From: Clostridiales bacterium UBA3259
Lineage (GTDB): Bacteria; Bacillota_A; Clostridia; Oscillospirales; Oscillospiraceae
DNA: 40,000 nucleotides
Reading direction: 5' to 3'
Assembly (NCBI GenBank): GCA_002362625.1
Contig: DEUP01000020.1
Location: 1 to 40,000 of the forward strand
The position numbers and the translations under genes are program-made. Shown here piece after piece: positions 15,564 to 26,567 of the stretch (within the stretch, counting starts at the first letter, position 1; the number at the start of each line of letters is the position of its first letter). Under the pieces are notes generated by a model that saw nothing but the letters and a program-made list of their open reading frames with translations, made no database searches and was not told where the DNA came from.

Positions 15564-17966
15564 ATGAACGAACAAATGAATTCCCGTTTCCTCGCCGCCC
15601 GTCGGGAATGGATCCGACGGCAGTTTCAACAGCTCAACGACATGCAGCAGGAGGGCGTTTTGACCACGGAAGGCCCGCTGCTGCTTCTGGCCGGCGCGGG
15701 CAGCGGCAAGACCACGGTGCTGATCAACCGGATCGCCAACATCATGCGCTTCGGCAGAGGCAGTGACAGTACAGAAATCCCGGGTGGGGTTACGGAGGAT
15801 GATGTTGTCTTCCTGGAAAATCTGGGGGACGACCCTTCGGAAGCGGAATGCAGACGGGCGGATGGGCTTTGCGCTGTGGATCCGGCGGTGCCCTGGAGCA
15901 TTCTTGCCATTACCTTTACCAATAAGGCGGCCAACGAGCTGAAGGATCGGCTGACAACCCTGCTTGGTCCAGAAGCCCAGGACATCTGGGCCATGACCTT
16001 CCACTCCGCCTGCTGTCGGATCCTTCGCCGGGACATTGAGCGGATGGGGTACACCCGCAGCTTTACCATTTACGATGCCTCCGACTCCGAGCGAGTGATG
16101 AAGGAGATTGTCAAGGATATGGGCCTGGATGACAAGACCTTTCCGCCCAGGTATGTTTTGGGTGCTATCAGCCGGGAGAAGGACAAGATGGTTTCTCCGT
16201 CGGAAATGCTGGAACGGGCAGAGAAGAGCGGCGACCTTCGGGCGCAGCACATTGCCAGGGCTTACGAAAAGTACCAGACCCAGCTAAAGGAAAACAACGC
16301 TCTGGATTTTGACGACATCATCTATGTGACAGTTCAGCTTTTACAGGACAACGAGGATGTGCGCCGGTATTACCAGCGGAAGTTCCGCTATGTCATGGTG
16401 GACGAGTATCAGGATACCAACCATATGCAGTATCTGCTCACCTCTATGCTTGCCGGAGGGCTGGAAAACATCTGCGTGGTAGGCGACGATGATCAGAGCA
16501 TTTACCGGTTCCGTGGGGCTACCATTGAGAACATTCTGAATTTTGAGCAGCAGTACCGGGGTACCCGCACCATTCGCCTGGAGCAGAACTACCGCTCCAC
16601 CCAGTCGATTTTGAACGCGGCCAACGCGGTGATCGCCCACAACCTGGGCAGAAAGGGAAAGCGCCTCTGGACGGCCAACGGTCAGGGCGACCCTATTACC
16701 GTGTACGAAGCGGCTGACGAAGGCAGCGAGGGTAACTTTGTGGCAAGCAAGATTCTGGCGGGTTCCCGGGATCATAAGTTCAGCGACTTTGCCATACTCT
16801 ACCGCACCAACGCCCAGTCAAACGCCCTGGAATATGCCCTGAAGCGAAACGGAATTGCCTACCGCGTCATCGGCGGCACAAGGTTCTTTGACCGGGCGGA
16901 GGTCAAGGACATGCTCTCCTACCTCTGCGTCATCAACAACCGGGCGGATGATCTGCGCCTTGGCCGGATCATCAACAACCCTCCCCGGGGACTTGGGGCA
17001 AAGACCATTGAGACGGCCCGCCGTCTGGCGGAGGCGGAAGGGAAGAGCCTGTACAGCGTTGTTTCGGATCCCTATTCCTATGGGCCGCTGGAAAAGTCCG
17101 CCATGAAGCTGATGCAGTTTTCCGCTCTGATCGAAGAGCTGGCATCGCTGCTGGATAGCGGCATGAGCCTGCCGGACTTCTACGATGTGCTGCTGGACAA
17201 ATCCAGCTATGTGGAGATGCTGAAAGGCAAGGACACCGAGGAAAGCAAAACCAAGCTGGAAAACGTCCGGGAATTAAAATCCAGCATCCAGTCCTATGTG
17301 ACCAACGCGGAAGCCCCCACCCTGGCAGGCTTCCTGGAGGAAATCTCCCTGTACACCGATTTGGATCAGTACAACGCCGGAGACGACGCGGTGGTCATGA
17401 TGACCATGCACTCCGCCAAGGGCCTGGAATTTCCCCATGTGTTCCTGGTGGGCTTTGAGGAAGGGCTGTTCCCGGGGATGCGGGCCATTGGGGACGCGGA
17501 GGAGATGGAGGAGGAACGGCGGCTTTGCTATGTGGCCATTACCCGGGCCAAGCAGAGCCTGACCATCAGCCACGCAAGACAGCGTATGATCTACGGCCGA
17601 ACCTCCGCGTCCATGCCGTCCCGGTTCCTGAAGGAGATCCCGGAGGACTATATTGTGAAAAGAGGCGGCTTCCAGAGAACCCAGGAGAGAACCGCCGATT
17701 CCTACAGCCGAAGCGGCTGCGGTACTTACGGTTCCCAGGTATCCAAGCGTCCTGTCCGCACCACCATGGCGCCGCCCGCCGGGGATTTGAAAACCTATCT
17801 GGAACTGAACCAGGGTGACATGGTACTCCATGCCGCCTTTGGAAAGGGCATGGTGCTGTCCGTCATGAAAATGGGGGGAGACGCCCTGTTGGAAATTGCC
17901 TTTGACGACATCGGCACCAAAAAGCTTATGGCAAAAACCGCCTCCGCCCACATGAAAAAGCTGTAA
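15564..17966 (+). CDS. pcrA: ATP-dependent DNA helicase PcrA/UvrD
   Basis: This 800-residue superfamily 1A 3'-5' helicase acts in repair and in replication through transcribed DNA. Visible motifs are the Q-motif region LNDMQQEGVL, Walker A GAGSGKTT (residues 44-51), Ia ITFTNKAANELKDRL, II VMVDEYQDTNHMQY, III GDDDQSIYRFRGA, IV EQNYRST, V TMHSAKGLEFPHVFLVGFEEGLFP and VI EERRLCYVAITRA. The C-terminus (from about residue 745) contains the Tudor-like segment MVLHAAFGKGMVLSV that binds RNA polymerase. Between motifs I and Ia there is an acidic insertion of about 45 residues (about 62-110) absent from Bacillus PcrA. The start ATG has a weak AGGTG site. No pcrB partner is visible. Confidence 0.97.
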   Translation: MNEQMNSRFLAARREWIRRQFQQLNDMQQEGVLTTEGPLLLLAGAGSGKTTVLINRIANIMRFGRGSDSTEIPGGVTEDDVVFLENLGDDPSEAECRRADGLCAVDPAVPWSILAITFTNKAANELKDRLTTLLGPEAQDIWAMTFHSACCRILRRDIERMGYTRSFTIYDASDSERVMKEIVKDMGLDDKTFPPRYVLGAISREKDKMVSPSEMLERAEKSGDLRAQHIARAYEKYQTQLKENNALDFDDIIYVTVQLLQDNEDVRRYYQRKFRYVMVDEYQDTNHMQYLLTSMLAGGLENICVVGDDDQSIYRFRGATIENILNFEQQYRGTRTIRLEQNYRSTQSILNAANAVIAHNLGRKGKRLWTANGQGDPITVYEAADEGSEGNFVASKILAGSRDHKFSDFAILYRTNAQSNALEYALKRNGIAYRVIGGTRFFDRAEVKDMLSYLCVINNRADDLRLGRIINNPPRGLGAKTIETARRLAEAEGKSLYSVVSDPYSYGPLEKSAMKLMQFSALIEELASLLDSGMSLPDFYDVLLDKSSYVEMLKGKDTEESKTKLENVRELKSSIQSYVTNAEAPTLAGFLEEISLYTDLDQYNAGDDAVVMMTMHSAKGLEFPHVFLVGFEEGLFPGMRAIGDAEEMEEERRLCYVAITRAKQSLTISHARQRMIYGRTSASMPSRFLKEIPEDYIVKRGGFQRTQERTADSYSRSGCGTYGSQVSKRPVRTTMAPPAGDLKTYLELNQGDMVLHAAFGKGMVLSVMKMGGDALLEIAFDDIGTKKLMAKTASAHMKKL

Positions 17967-18009
17967 TGCTTCCGGAAACGGCGCATATCCTGTTCCGGGA
18001 GGGATGTGC

Positions 18010-20608
<2,599 letters not shown>

Positions 20609-20612
20609 GCGA

Positions 20613-20645
20613 AACCCTCCGGTTTTTGGCCGGAGGGTTCGTTTC
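20613..20645 (+). terminator. Intrinsic terminator after ligA
   Basis: AACCCTCCGG (20613-20622) pairs with CCGGAGGGTT (20630-20639) around a 7-base loop, followed by CGTTTCTT. It lies between convergent genes and may also stop the minus-strand DUF4179 transcript. Confidence 0.8.
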
Positions 20646-20651
20646 TTGCTG

Positions 20652-21842
20652 TCACGGAGTGACGGGAATGTACTTGTAGACTGGTATGGTGGGATTTCCT
20701 TCTGCGTCATTTTCCCAACCATCGCTATAGGCCAGGGACTCCACCTGCTCCATGTCCACAACGCCTTCGTATGCTCTGTATTCCGAGGCATAAATCAGAT
20801 TATCCTCATCCTCATATTTTTCCATGGAGGGAGAAAATTGAATGACGGTACCGTCCTTCATCTTCACCCCATACAGAGCCGGTTCCAACATTTCCAGCCG
20901 ATCAAATCCATCCCAGTAGGCGTCCAGCTTGTAGTGAGCCTTGATGGTGAGTTGCCCAATTTCCGCGTCCATTAGGGTAACATTGTCAGAAAGTCGTACA
21001 TTGGGAGTGATTTTGATATTGTCGTTGGAGCCCTTCAGAGGGAAGCGCAAATCCCAATGTCCATCCACCGTTTTTTCAAAAGCAGCGTCGGCTGGACCCT
21101 TATAGGTATTCGTGCCAAAGCCTGTAATGTGAAGCTCCAATTCTTTTCCCAGATTTGTACCGGAGGTATCCTGAAAATCATAGGAGATCACCAGCTCCAG
21201 GCTCCCATTGTGCTTAATATATTGCCCCTTGATAAATTTTTCCTCGTATTCACCCTCTACGACCATTTCAACAGGGGAACCATCTGCGTAAATATATTCT
21301 CCATCGTCGTTTTGTGTTACACCGTCATCGAATTCATAACGGGTGCTGCACGAGAAATGCTCATTGCCATCCAGGGTGGCAGGTGTTTCCAACCAAACCC
21401 ATGGCTCTACCTTGTAGTCCACAGGAGGCGTGAAGCCTTCCACACGCAGGATGATATTCGCCTGGCTCTGATCCACCAGGGTCTGCACTACGGATACGGT
21501 GACACCGTTGTCCGTAGCGGTGAGAACGCTGTCGTCCTCAGGCTGGCTTTCTTCCTGATACATTACGGACAGCCCGCTTTTCTCCGCCTGCTGTTTAGCC
21601 TTCTCTGTGGGCTGGTAATACCGCTGCATACTGCCCGACCAGTGGGTATACACCGCCGCGCCCATCAAAAACAGCATGGCGGCAATCACCGCCGCGATCA
21701 GAAGGGATTTATGAAACAGGGTCTTCCCATGCTTTGGCGCCTCGTATTTGCCTGTTTTGCCGGAAACCGTCTCATTTTCCGCTTCATCAATGTATTTCTT
21801 GCTGATGTAGCTCAGTCCTGAAAATAAGTCCTTGCCGTTCAT
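20652..21842 (-). CDS. DUF4179-type membrane-anchored protein, putative anti-sigma factor
   Basis: This 396-residue protein has a short cytoplasmic N-terminus (about 45 residues), one membrane helix (about 47-66, LLIAAVIAAMLFLMGAAVY) and a large acidic, beta-rich external domain. The layout and the segment after the helix resemble the DUF4179 family of Firmicutes, whose genes usually follow an ECF sigma factor and are taken to be its membrane-bound regulators. It starts with a 4-base overlap of the sigma gene stop, so the two are coupled. The signal sensed is unknown. The cytoplasmic part is short compared with zinc-binding anti-sigma domains and has no HxxxCxxC motif, so any sigma binding would be by a different mode. 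Confidence 0.75.
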   Translation of the reverse strand: MNGKDLFSGLSYISKKYIDEAENETVSGKTGKYEAPKHGKTLFHKSLLIAAVIAAMLFLMGAAVYTHWSGSMQRYYQPTEKAKQQAEKSGLSVMYQEESQPEDDSVLTATDNGVTVSVVQTLVDQSQANIILRVEGFTPPVDYKVEPWVWLETPATLDGNEHFSCSTRYEFDDGVTQNDDGEYIYADGSPVEMVVEGEYEEKFIKGQYIKHNGSLELVISYDFQDTSGTNLGKELELHITGFGTNTYKGPADAAFEKTVDGHWDLRFPLKGSNDNIKITPNVRLSDNVTLMDAEIGQLTIKAHYKLDAYWDGFDRLEMLEPALYGVKMKDGTVIQFSPSMEKYEDEDNLIYASEYRAYEGVVDMEQVESLAYSDGWENDAEGNPTIPVYKYIPVTP

Positions 21843-22393
21843 AGGTATACCTCCTCGTTTTTCAGATAGGTGCGAAGCTTGTCCTTGGTTCTGGTGATCT
21901 GCATTTTCACCTTGCTTTCCGACATGTCATACCGCTGGGCGATTTCCGCGATGGAATCCGCATACCAGAACCTGCGCAGAAAAATCAGGCGGCTGTCCTT
22001 GGGCAGGCCTTCCAAAAAGGCATCCAGAATCCGGCCAATCTCCTTACCTTCCATCCGGCGGTCGTGGCTCATGTCTGGGATGCAGGCTTCCATTTCCTCC
22101 GTCAGCGCTACAACTTCCCCGCTGCGCTTGGCAGCTGTTTTCCAGTCCAGCCTGTCCAGGGAGAGGTGACGGCAGATGGCAGCCAGGAACGCGTAAAAGT
22201 ATCTGGGGCGATGGGGCGGAAGGGCCTGCCAGGTCTTCATGTAGGTATCGTTCACGCTTTCCTCCGCGTCCTCCCGGTTCAGGAGAATCTTCTGGGACAG
22301 AGCGTTTAAGCGTCTTCCGTAGAGTGCGTCGGTGGCCTGGATGGCCTCCTCATCTCTTGCCCAATATAAATCAATGATTTGGGTATCCTCCAC
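21839..22393 (-). CDS. ECF-type RNA polymerase sigma factor
   Basis: This 184-residue protein has the two-domain build of ECF sigma factors. Region 2 is ALYGRRLNALSQKILLNREDAEESVNDTYMKTWQALPP (about residues 24-60), followed by FYAFLAAICRHLSLDRL. Region 4 is LPKDSRLIFLRRFWYADSIAEIAQRYDMSESKVKMQITRTKDKLRTYL near 130-178. The start is GTG at 22393 with AAAGGA about 11 bases upstream. It is co-translated with the DUF4179 protein. Target promoters, including any of its own, could not be identified by eye. Confidence 0.93.
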   Translation of the reverse strand: MEDTQIIDLYWARDEEAIQATDALYGRRLNALSQKILLNREDAEESVNDTYMKTWQALPPHRPRYFYAFLAAICRHLSLDRLDWKTAAKRSGEVVALTEEMEACIPDMSHDRRMEGKEIGRILDAFLEGLPKDSRLIFLRRFWYADSIAEIAQRYDMSESKVKMQITRTKDKLRTYLKNEEVYL

Positions 22394-22496
22394 TTGGGTT
22401 CACATCCTTTCTTTTGTCCTTCACCCTGGTAGTCGTTTTTTCTTATTCAAAAGTCACATAACTCGGAAAATTTATAAAAAAGCAGACCACTGAAAA

Positions 22497-22526
22497 CCCC
22501 CAGTTTTGCGCAGTACAAAACTGGGG
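22497..22526 (-). terminator. Hairpin terminator after the DUF3781 gene
   Basis: An 11-bp perfect stem (CCCCAGTTTTG at 22497-22507 with CAAAACTGGGG at 22516-22526) lies just beyond the DUF3781 stop. On the minus strand it is followed by only four T residues, so termination may be incomplete and transcription could enter the sigma factor gene. Confidence 0.7.
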
Positions 22527-22532
22527 GCTGGA

Positions 22533-22772
22533 TCATTTCATTTTCTTGTGCGCGGTTATGATTGTATAGCTGTAGGCGTTGATGGTAATGACACAGTCAT
22601 CCGCACTGACATACCAATTCTTTCCATTCCTTGTGACAGATGCTTTGTCCGCTGTGATTTTTCCTTTGCACCAAAACACAACATCCTCCGTATCCAGGGA
22701 AAGATTCCGTTTTATGCGTAAAGCGCCCAGATCTGTTGTGTGCAGCCGATCCAGATTGTCAAGCAATTCCAT
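22533..22772 (-). CDS. DUF3781 family protein
   Basis: This 79-residue protein matches the DUF3781 family pattern as I recall it: LLDNLDRLHTTDLGALRIKRNLSLDTEDVVFWCKGKI, then GKNWYVSADDCVITINAYSYTIITAHKK. The function of the family is unknown. The ATG at 22772 is chosen because GGGAAAGG lies just upstream and because it begins 13 bases after the preceding gene; a longer frame starting at 22811 would overlap that gene. The preceding Cys-rich gene is on the same strand and is probably co-transcribed. Confidence 0.85.
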   Translation of the reverse strand: MELLDNLDRLHTTDLGALRIKRNLSLDTEDVVFWCKGKITADKASVTRNGKNWYVSADDCVITINAYSYTIITAHKKMK

Positions 22773-22785
22773 ACCTTTCCCGGCC

Positions 22786-22995
22786 TCACAGGGAAAAGTC
22801 TTCCTGATCATACTTGGAAAAATCCAAAGCCTTGGGTCTGGGTGGGATCCGCTTACAGGGATCGTATTTGAATTTACGGCAGGGCGTATCCGTTAATACA
22901 AGCCCCTTTTTCGCGCAAAGAATGGTATCGTCCTCCAGCTTTGCGCCGTGAAGGCAGTAAAGACAGGAACGAAGGATTTTTTTCCGAAACAGCAT
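22786..22995 (-). CDS. Cys-rich small protein, possible zinc-binding
   Basis: This 69-residue basic protein carries five cysteines (CLYC at residues 11-14, then Cys27, Cys39 and Cys47) in a spacing that suggests a small metal-binding fold. The C-terminal part (PPRPKALDFSKYDQEDFSL) is proline- and acid-rich. It resembles short uncharacterised clostridial proteins, but I cannot name a family. GGGAGG lies 8 bases before the ATG at 22995. A TATAAT -10-like box on the minus strand (23030-23025) overlaps the end of the ylbJ-like gene; no good -35 is seen. It is followed by the DUF3781 gene after 13 bases. Confidence 0.72.
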   Translation of the reverse strand: MLFRKKILRSCLYCLHGAKLEDDTILCAKKGLVLTDTPCRKFKYDPCKRIPPRPKALDFSKYDQEDFSL

Positions 22996-23025
22996 GGCGG
23001 CGGCCTCCCATCATTGGTTTCTTTA

Positions 23026-24009
23026 TTATACACTGCCCAGGCCGCGAATGCTATAGCTTTTTTTACTTTTCTTCAGAATCCCCACGAAAAACACCATCGC
23101 GGCCAGAATGGGCGGGAGCTTCCCCACCACCCAGGCGGCGGAGAGCAGCAGGCTGAAGAGAATCTGCATTCCCTTTCCCAGGAAATAAAGCCTGAGAGAC
23201 AGCCCCTCGGTAACAGAAAGGGTCTGCATGGTGACGCACAGCCCTCCCGCGGCCAGCATTCCGCTGCACATCACAAAGCGCAGCGGCTCGTTTGACACGG
23301 ACGCCAGGGAACAGCAGCCGTTTGTCAACTCCAGCAGTCCCGTAATGCCCACCTGAACCGGTACGCTCAGCAGCCAAAAAGCCCACCGATTCAGAAACCC
23401 GATGAATATCCGAAATAAAATGACCCAGCCACATACATAGGCCATGACCCGAATCGAATTTTCCATGGCATCAGTTAAATTTGCCCTCTGCCCGTCGGAC
23501 AGAGAAATGGCACGGCGCTCTCCGGCGGGGATCAGCACCGCCGTAAACACAGCGCTGAACATGTGAATCAGCCAAAGGAGAAGGGCTGCTCGCTTCTGCG
23601 GGAACAACGCGGAAGCCATTCCAAAAAGGAATGCCGGGCCAGCGTTATTGCAGAAGGCGAGCAGCCGCTCCGCCTCTGCTTTGGAGATATGTCCTGCCTG
23701 ATAAACTCCGGCCACAGCCTGGGCGCCAACGGGATAGCCTCCCAAAAAGGCTGTCATCAGCAGAGATTCACCGCCCTGAGGAATGCCGCACAGAGCCGCC
23801 AGAGGGCGGAGGAGAGATAGCCGCTGCCCGGTAAAAGCGTGTGTCACAAGATGGGAAAGAATAAAAAAGGGGAACAGGGAAGGTATGACCGTTCGCAGGC
23901 ACAGCTCCAGGCCGTCCCTGGCTCCCATAACCGCGGTCTTTCCGTCCAATATCAGAATCAGCATACCAAGGGACGCGGCGATCCCGGCATACAAGGATTT
24001 CCGTTTCAT
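23026..24009 (-). CDS. ylbJ: YlbJ-like sporulation integral membrane protein
   Basis: This 327-residue protein has about eight hydrophobic helices and the family landmarks GLELCLRTVIPSLFPFFILSHL, the FLGGYPVGAQAVAGVY loop and CNNAGPAFLFG, typical of the YlbJ/nucleoside-recognition-like group. YlbJ is a sigma-E-dependent membrane protein required for heat-resistant spores in Bacillus; its substrate is unknown. The start is ATG at 24009 (MKRKSLYAGI) with GGTGAGG just upstream. The longer open frame to 24141 would run into the divergent yqfC region and is not supported. It is divergent from yqfC-yqfD, two further sporulation genes, which suggests a shared mother-cell control region at 24010-24083. 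Confidence 0.88.
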   Translation of the reverse strand: MKRKSLYAGIAASLGMLILILDGKTAVMGARDGLELCLRTVIPSLFPFFILSHLVTHAFTGQRLSLLRPLAALCGIPQGGESLLMTAFLGGYPVGAQAVAGVYQAGHISKAEAERLLAFCNNAGPAFLFGMASALFPQKRAALLLWLIHMFSAVFTAVLIPAGERRAISLSDGQRANLTDAMENSIRVMAYVCGWVILFRIFIGFLNRWAFWLLSVPVQVGITGLLELTNGCCSLASVSNEPLRFVMCSGMLAAGGLCVTMQTLSVTEGLSLRLYFLGKGMQILFSLLLSAAWVVGKLPPILAAMVFFVGILKKSKKSYSIRGLGSV

Positions 24010-24083
24010 CAGCCTCACCTCGAAAGAATCTATGCAAGTTGGGACAGCCTCATTCATATGCTTGCAAAAAGGGAGGTGGCGAA

Positions 24084-24365
24084 ATGGGCAGAGGACGTCA
24101 CTTGATAGACCGTCTGACTGAGGAAGCTGATCTTGCCGCACAGCCGCTGCCGGGCCGGCCCATTGTGGAAATTTCCGGGGACAATCGTGTGCTCATCGAA
24201 AACCACTTCGGCGTGAAGGAATATGGTACCCAGCGCATTACGGTGAAGGTTAAGTACGGCTGTGTCTGCGTTTGCGGGAGCGGCTTGGAGCTTCAGCGTA
24301 TGACCAGGGAGCAGCTTGTAATCAGAGGCAGGATCGACTGTGTAACGGTGCAGCGGAGGACGTAA
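24084..24365 (+). CDS. yqfC: YabP/YqfC-family sporulation protein
   Basis: This 93-residue protein has the YabP/YqfC pattern: PIVEISGDNRVLIENHFGVKEYGTQRITVKVKYG, then LVIRGRIDCV. In Bacillus yqfC is in the sigma-E regulon, next to yqfD. The ATG at 24084 has GGGAGGTG upstream with ideal spacing, so the start at 24039 is rejected. yqfD follows one base after its stop codon. No confident sigma-E promoter was found, although CATATGCT at about 24055-24062 resembles a sigma-E -10 element. Confidence 0.92.
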   Translation: MGRGRHLIDRLTEEADLAAQPLPGRPIVEISGDNRVLIENHFGVKEYGTQRITVKVKYGCVCVCGSGLELQRMTREQLVIRGRIDCVTVQRRT

Positions 24366-24366
24366 T

Positions 24367-25563
24367 ATGAATCTATGGAGTTCCCTGGAAGGGATGATAG
24401 AGGTAGAACTGACCAGCGCCCAGCCGGAGCTTTCCCTGGAAACCATCAACGGGGCATCAATCGAGGTAAGCCATGTGCGGCAAAAGGACGCGCTGACCTT
24501 TCTGTTTTCCATACGCCGCCGGGATTATCCCAGGCTCAAAAGGCTGTGCGAAAAACGAGGCGAGACGTTGAAGGTTTGCGGGTGCTATGGTCTTTACTGG
24601 GCAATGGCGGCCCTGAAAAAACGTCCCACGCTGCTGCTTGGAATGACGCTGCTGCTTTGCCTTATCTTATACCTGCCCTCCCGGGTATTTTTTGTGCGGG
24701 TGGAGGGAAATACGACCGTGCCAGACCGGAAGATCATCGCGGCGGCGGAGGACTGCGGAATCCGCTTTGGGGCTTCCCGGCGGCTTGTCCGCAGCGAGAA
24801 GGTGAAAAACCGGCTTCTGTCCGCCGTCCCGGAGCTGCAATGGGCCGGAGTGAATACTTCCGGGTGTGTAGCCACCATCTCCGTCCGGGAGCGCTCCGCA
24901 CCGGACCAGACTGCCAGACCCTATGAGGTCACAAGCATTGTCGCCGCCCGGGACGGGTATCTTCTTTCCGGAACTGTGACCAGCGGAACAGCCCTGTTTA
25001 CCGTAGGCCAGACTGTCCGGGAAGGCCAGACGCTGATTTCCGGATATTCGGACGCCGGTATCTGCATCCGGGCCACCCGGGCGGAAGGGGAGATTTTCGC
25101 CCAAACCAGCCGGGAGCTTACGGTGATTACACCGCTTCAGTATCAGCAACGGATAGAGGAACGGGGATCAACGAAAAAAATCAGCCTTGTGGTCGGAAAA
25201 AAACGCATAAATTTGTGGAAAGACAGTGGAAATTTAGACATGGGTTGTGGTAGAATAAAGAGCAGGTATACACTTACCCTGCCGGGAGGCTTTGCTCTTC
25301 CTGTTTCCCTGGAAATCGAAACCCTTTCTGACTTTGAAATGACCACGGCGGAGCTGTCACAGTCTCAGGCGGAGGATGCTCTGAGATCCTTTGCGGACAG
25401 CTACCTGTCTCAGGACATGATTGCCGGAGAGATTCTTCATCGGACGGAGGTCCTGTTCCGTGAGGACGGCATTTACAGCCTGGAAGGGGAGTACGGATGC
25501 CGGGAAATGATCAGCAGGGTACACAGAGAACAGATTGGAGAAGAACATGGGGAAGACAGTTGA
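24367..25563 (+). CDS. yqfD: Sporulation protein YqfD
   Basis: This 398-residue protein has a cytoplasmic N-terminal part, a membrane helix near residues 88-108 (PTLLLGMTLLLCLILYLPS) and a long external part with VEGNTTVPDRKIIAAAEDCGIRFGASRRLV, the region before the GYLLSGTVTSGTALFTVGQTVREGQTLISG beta-barrel-like segment. It is the YqfD family of sporulation proteins, found beside yqfC and phoH in many Firmicutes. The exact role is unknown. Its 3' end overlaps phoH by 17 bases, tying a sporulation gene to a housekeeping operon. Confidence 0.93.
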   Translation: MNLWSSLEGMIEVELTSAQPELSLETINGASIEVSHVRQKDALTFLFSIRRRDYPRLKRLCEKRGETLKVCGCYGLYWAMAALKKRPTLLLGMTLLLCLILYLPSRVFFVRVEGNTTVPDRKIIAAAEDCGIRFGASRRLVRSEKVKNRLLSAVPELQWAGVNTSGCVATISVRERSAPDQTARPYEVTSIVAARDGYLLSGTVTSGTALFTVGQTVREGQTLISGYSDAGICIRATRAEGEIFAQTSRELTVITPLQYQQRIEERGSTKKISLVVGKKRINLWKDSGNLDMGCGRIKSRYTLTLPGGFALPVSLEIETLSDFEMTTAELSQSQAEDALRSFADSYLSQDMIAGEILHRTEVLFREDGIYSLEGEYGCREMISRVHREQIGEEHGEDS

Positions 25564-26566
25564 AAGGATTTTGAATGCGGAACGGGTGGAAGATCTCATT
25601 GCCGTATTCGGCTCCTTTGATGAAAATATCAAGCGTATTGAAGATGCCTTAAATGTGCAGGTGGTAAACCGGGGCACAGACCTTCGGATCATCGGAGAGG
25701 AAGAGATGGCGGATAAGGCTGTCCGTACACTGGAAGGACTGCTGGCCCTGGCCTCCAAGGGAGAGACCATTGACGAACAGCGTGTCCGGTATCTGATCAC
25801 CCTGGTCAATGAGGGCAACGACGACCAGGTGGCCCAGATGGCCAAGGACGTGGTCTGTATCACCGCCAAGGGAAAGCCCATCAAGGCGAAAACCGTGGGC
25901 CAGCAGAAGTATATGAAGGCTATTCAGAAAAACACCGTGACCATCGGCGTCGGGCCTGCCGGTACGGGAAAAACCTACCTGGCTGTGGCGGCCGCCGTGG
26001 CAGCCTTTCGGGAACGGACGGTGAACCGGATCATTTTGACCCGGCCAGCCGTTGAGGCGGGGGAGCGGTTGGGCTTCCTGCCGGGGGATCTGCAAAATAA
26101 GGTGGATCCGTACCTGCGGCCCCTGTATGACGCCCTATACGATATGCTGGGTGCGGAGACATTCCAGAAGTATCAGGAGCGAGGCTCCATTGAGGTGGCG
26201 CCCTTGGCCTATATGCGGGGCCGAACCTTGGACGACAGCTTCATCATTTTGGACGAGGCCCAGAATACCACCCGGGAGCAGATGAAAATGTTCTTAACCC
26301 GACTGGGCTTTGGCTCCAAGGTAGTCATAACCGGCGACGTGACCCAGATCGACCTGCCCGACGACAAGGTTTCGGGGCTAAAGGATGCTGTCCGGGTGCT
26401 GGACGGTATCAAGGACATTGCCATCTGCCGCCTGACCTCCGCCGACGTTGTCCGTCACGCTTTGGTGCAGGAGATTATCAACGCTTACGAGCGGGCGGGC
26501 CAGAAGCCGGACTTCAAAAAGCCAACCGCACAACAATTTAAAGGACATTACCAGAGGAAAAAGTAG
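25547..26566 (+). CDS. phoH: PhoH-family ATPase
   Basis: This 339-residue protein has a N-terminal KH-like domain (ILNAERVEDLIAVFGSFDENIKRIEDALNVQVV) and a C-terminal P-loop ATPase with Walker A GPAGTGKTYLA (about 142-152), TRPAVEAGERLGFLPGD and Walker B FIILDEAQNTT. PhoH-like proteins (PhoH2 excluded, because no PIN domain is present) are thought to act in RNA metabolism, often next to ybeY. The ATG at 25547 is preferred over TTG at 25535 because GGAG lies 7 bases before it. ybeY follows after one base, matching the widely conserved phoH-ybeY pair. Confidence 0.95.
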   Translation: MGKTVERILNAERVEDLIAVFGSFDENIKRIEDALNVQVVNRGTDLRIIGEEEMADKAVRTLEGLLALASKGETIDEQRVRYLITLVNEGNDDQVAQMAKDVVCITAKGKPIKAKTVGQQKYMKAIQKNTVTIGVGPAGTGKTYLAVAAAVAAFRERTVNRIILTRPAVEAGERLGFLPGDLQNKVDPYLRPLYDALYDMLGAETFQKYQERGSIEVAPLAYMRGRTLDDSFIILDEAQNTTREQMKMFLTRLGFGSKVVITGDVTQIDLPDDKVSGLKDAVRVLDGIKDIAICRLTSADVVRHALVQEIINAYERAGQKPDFKKPTAQQFKGHYQRKK

Positions 26567-26567
26567 T

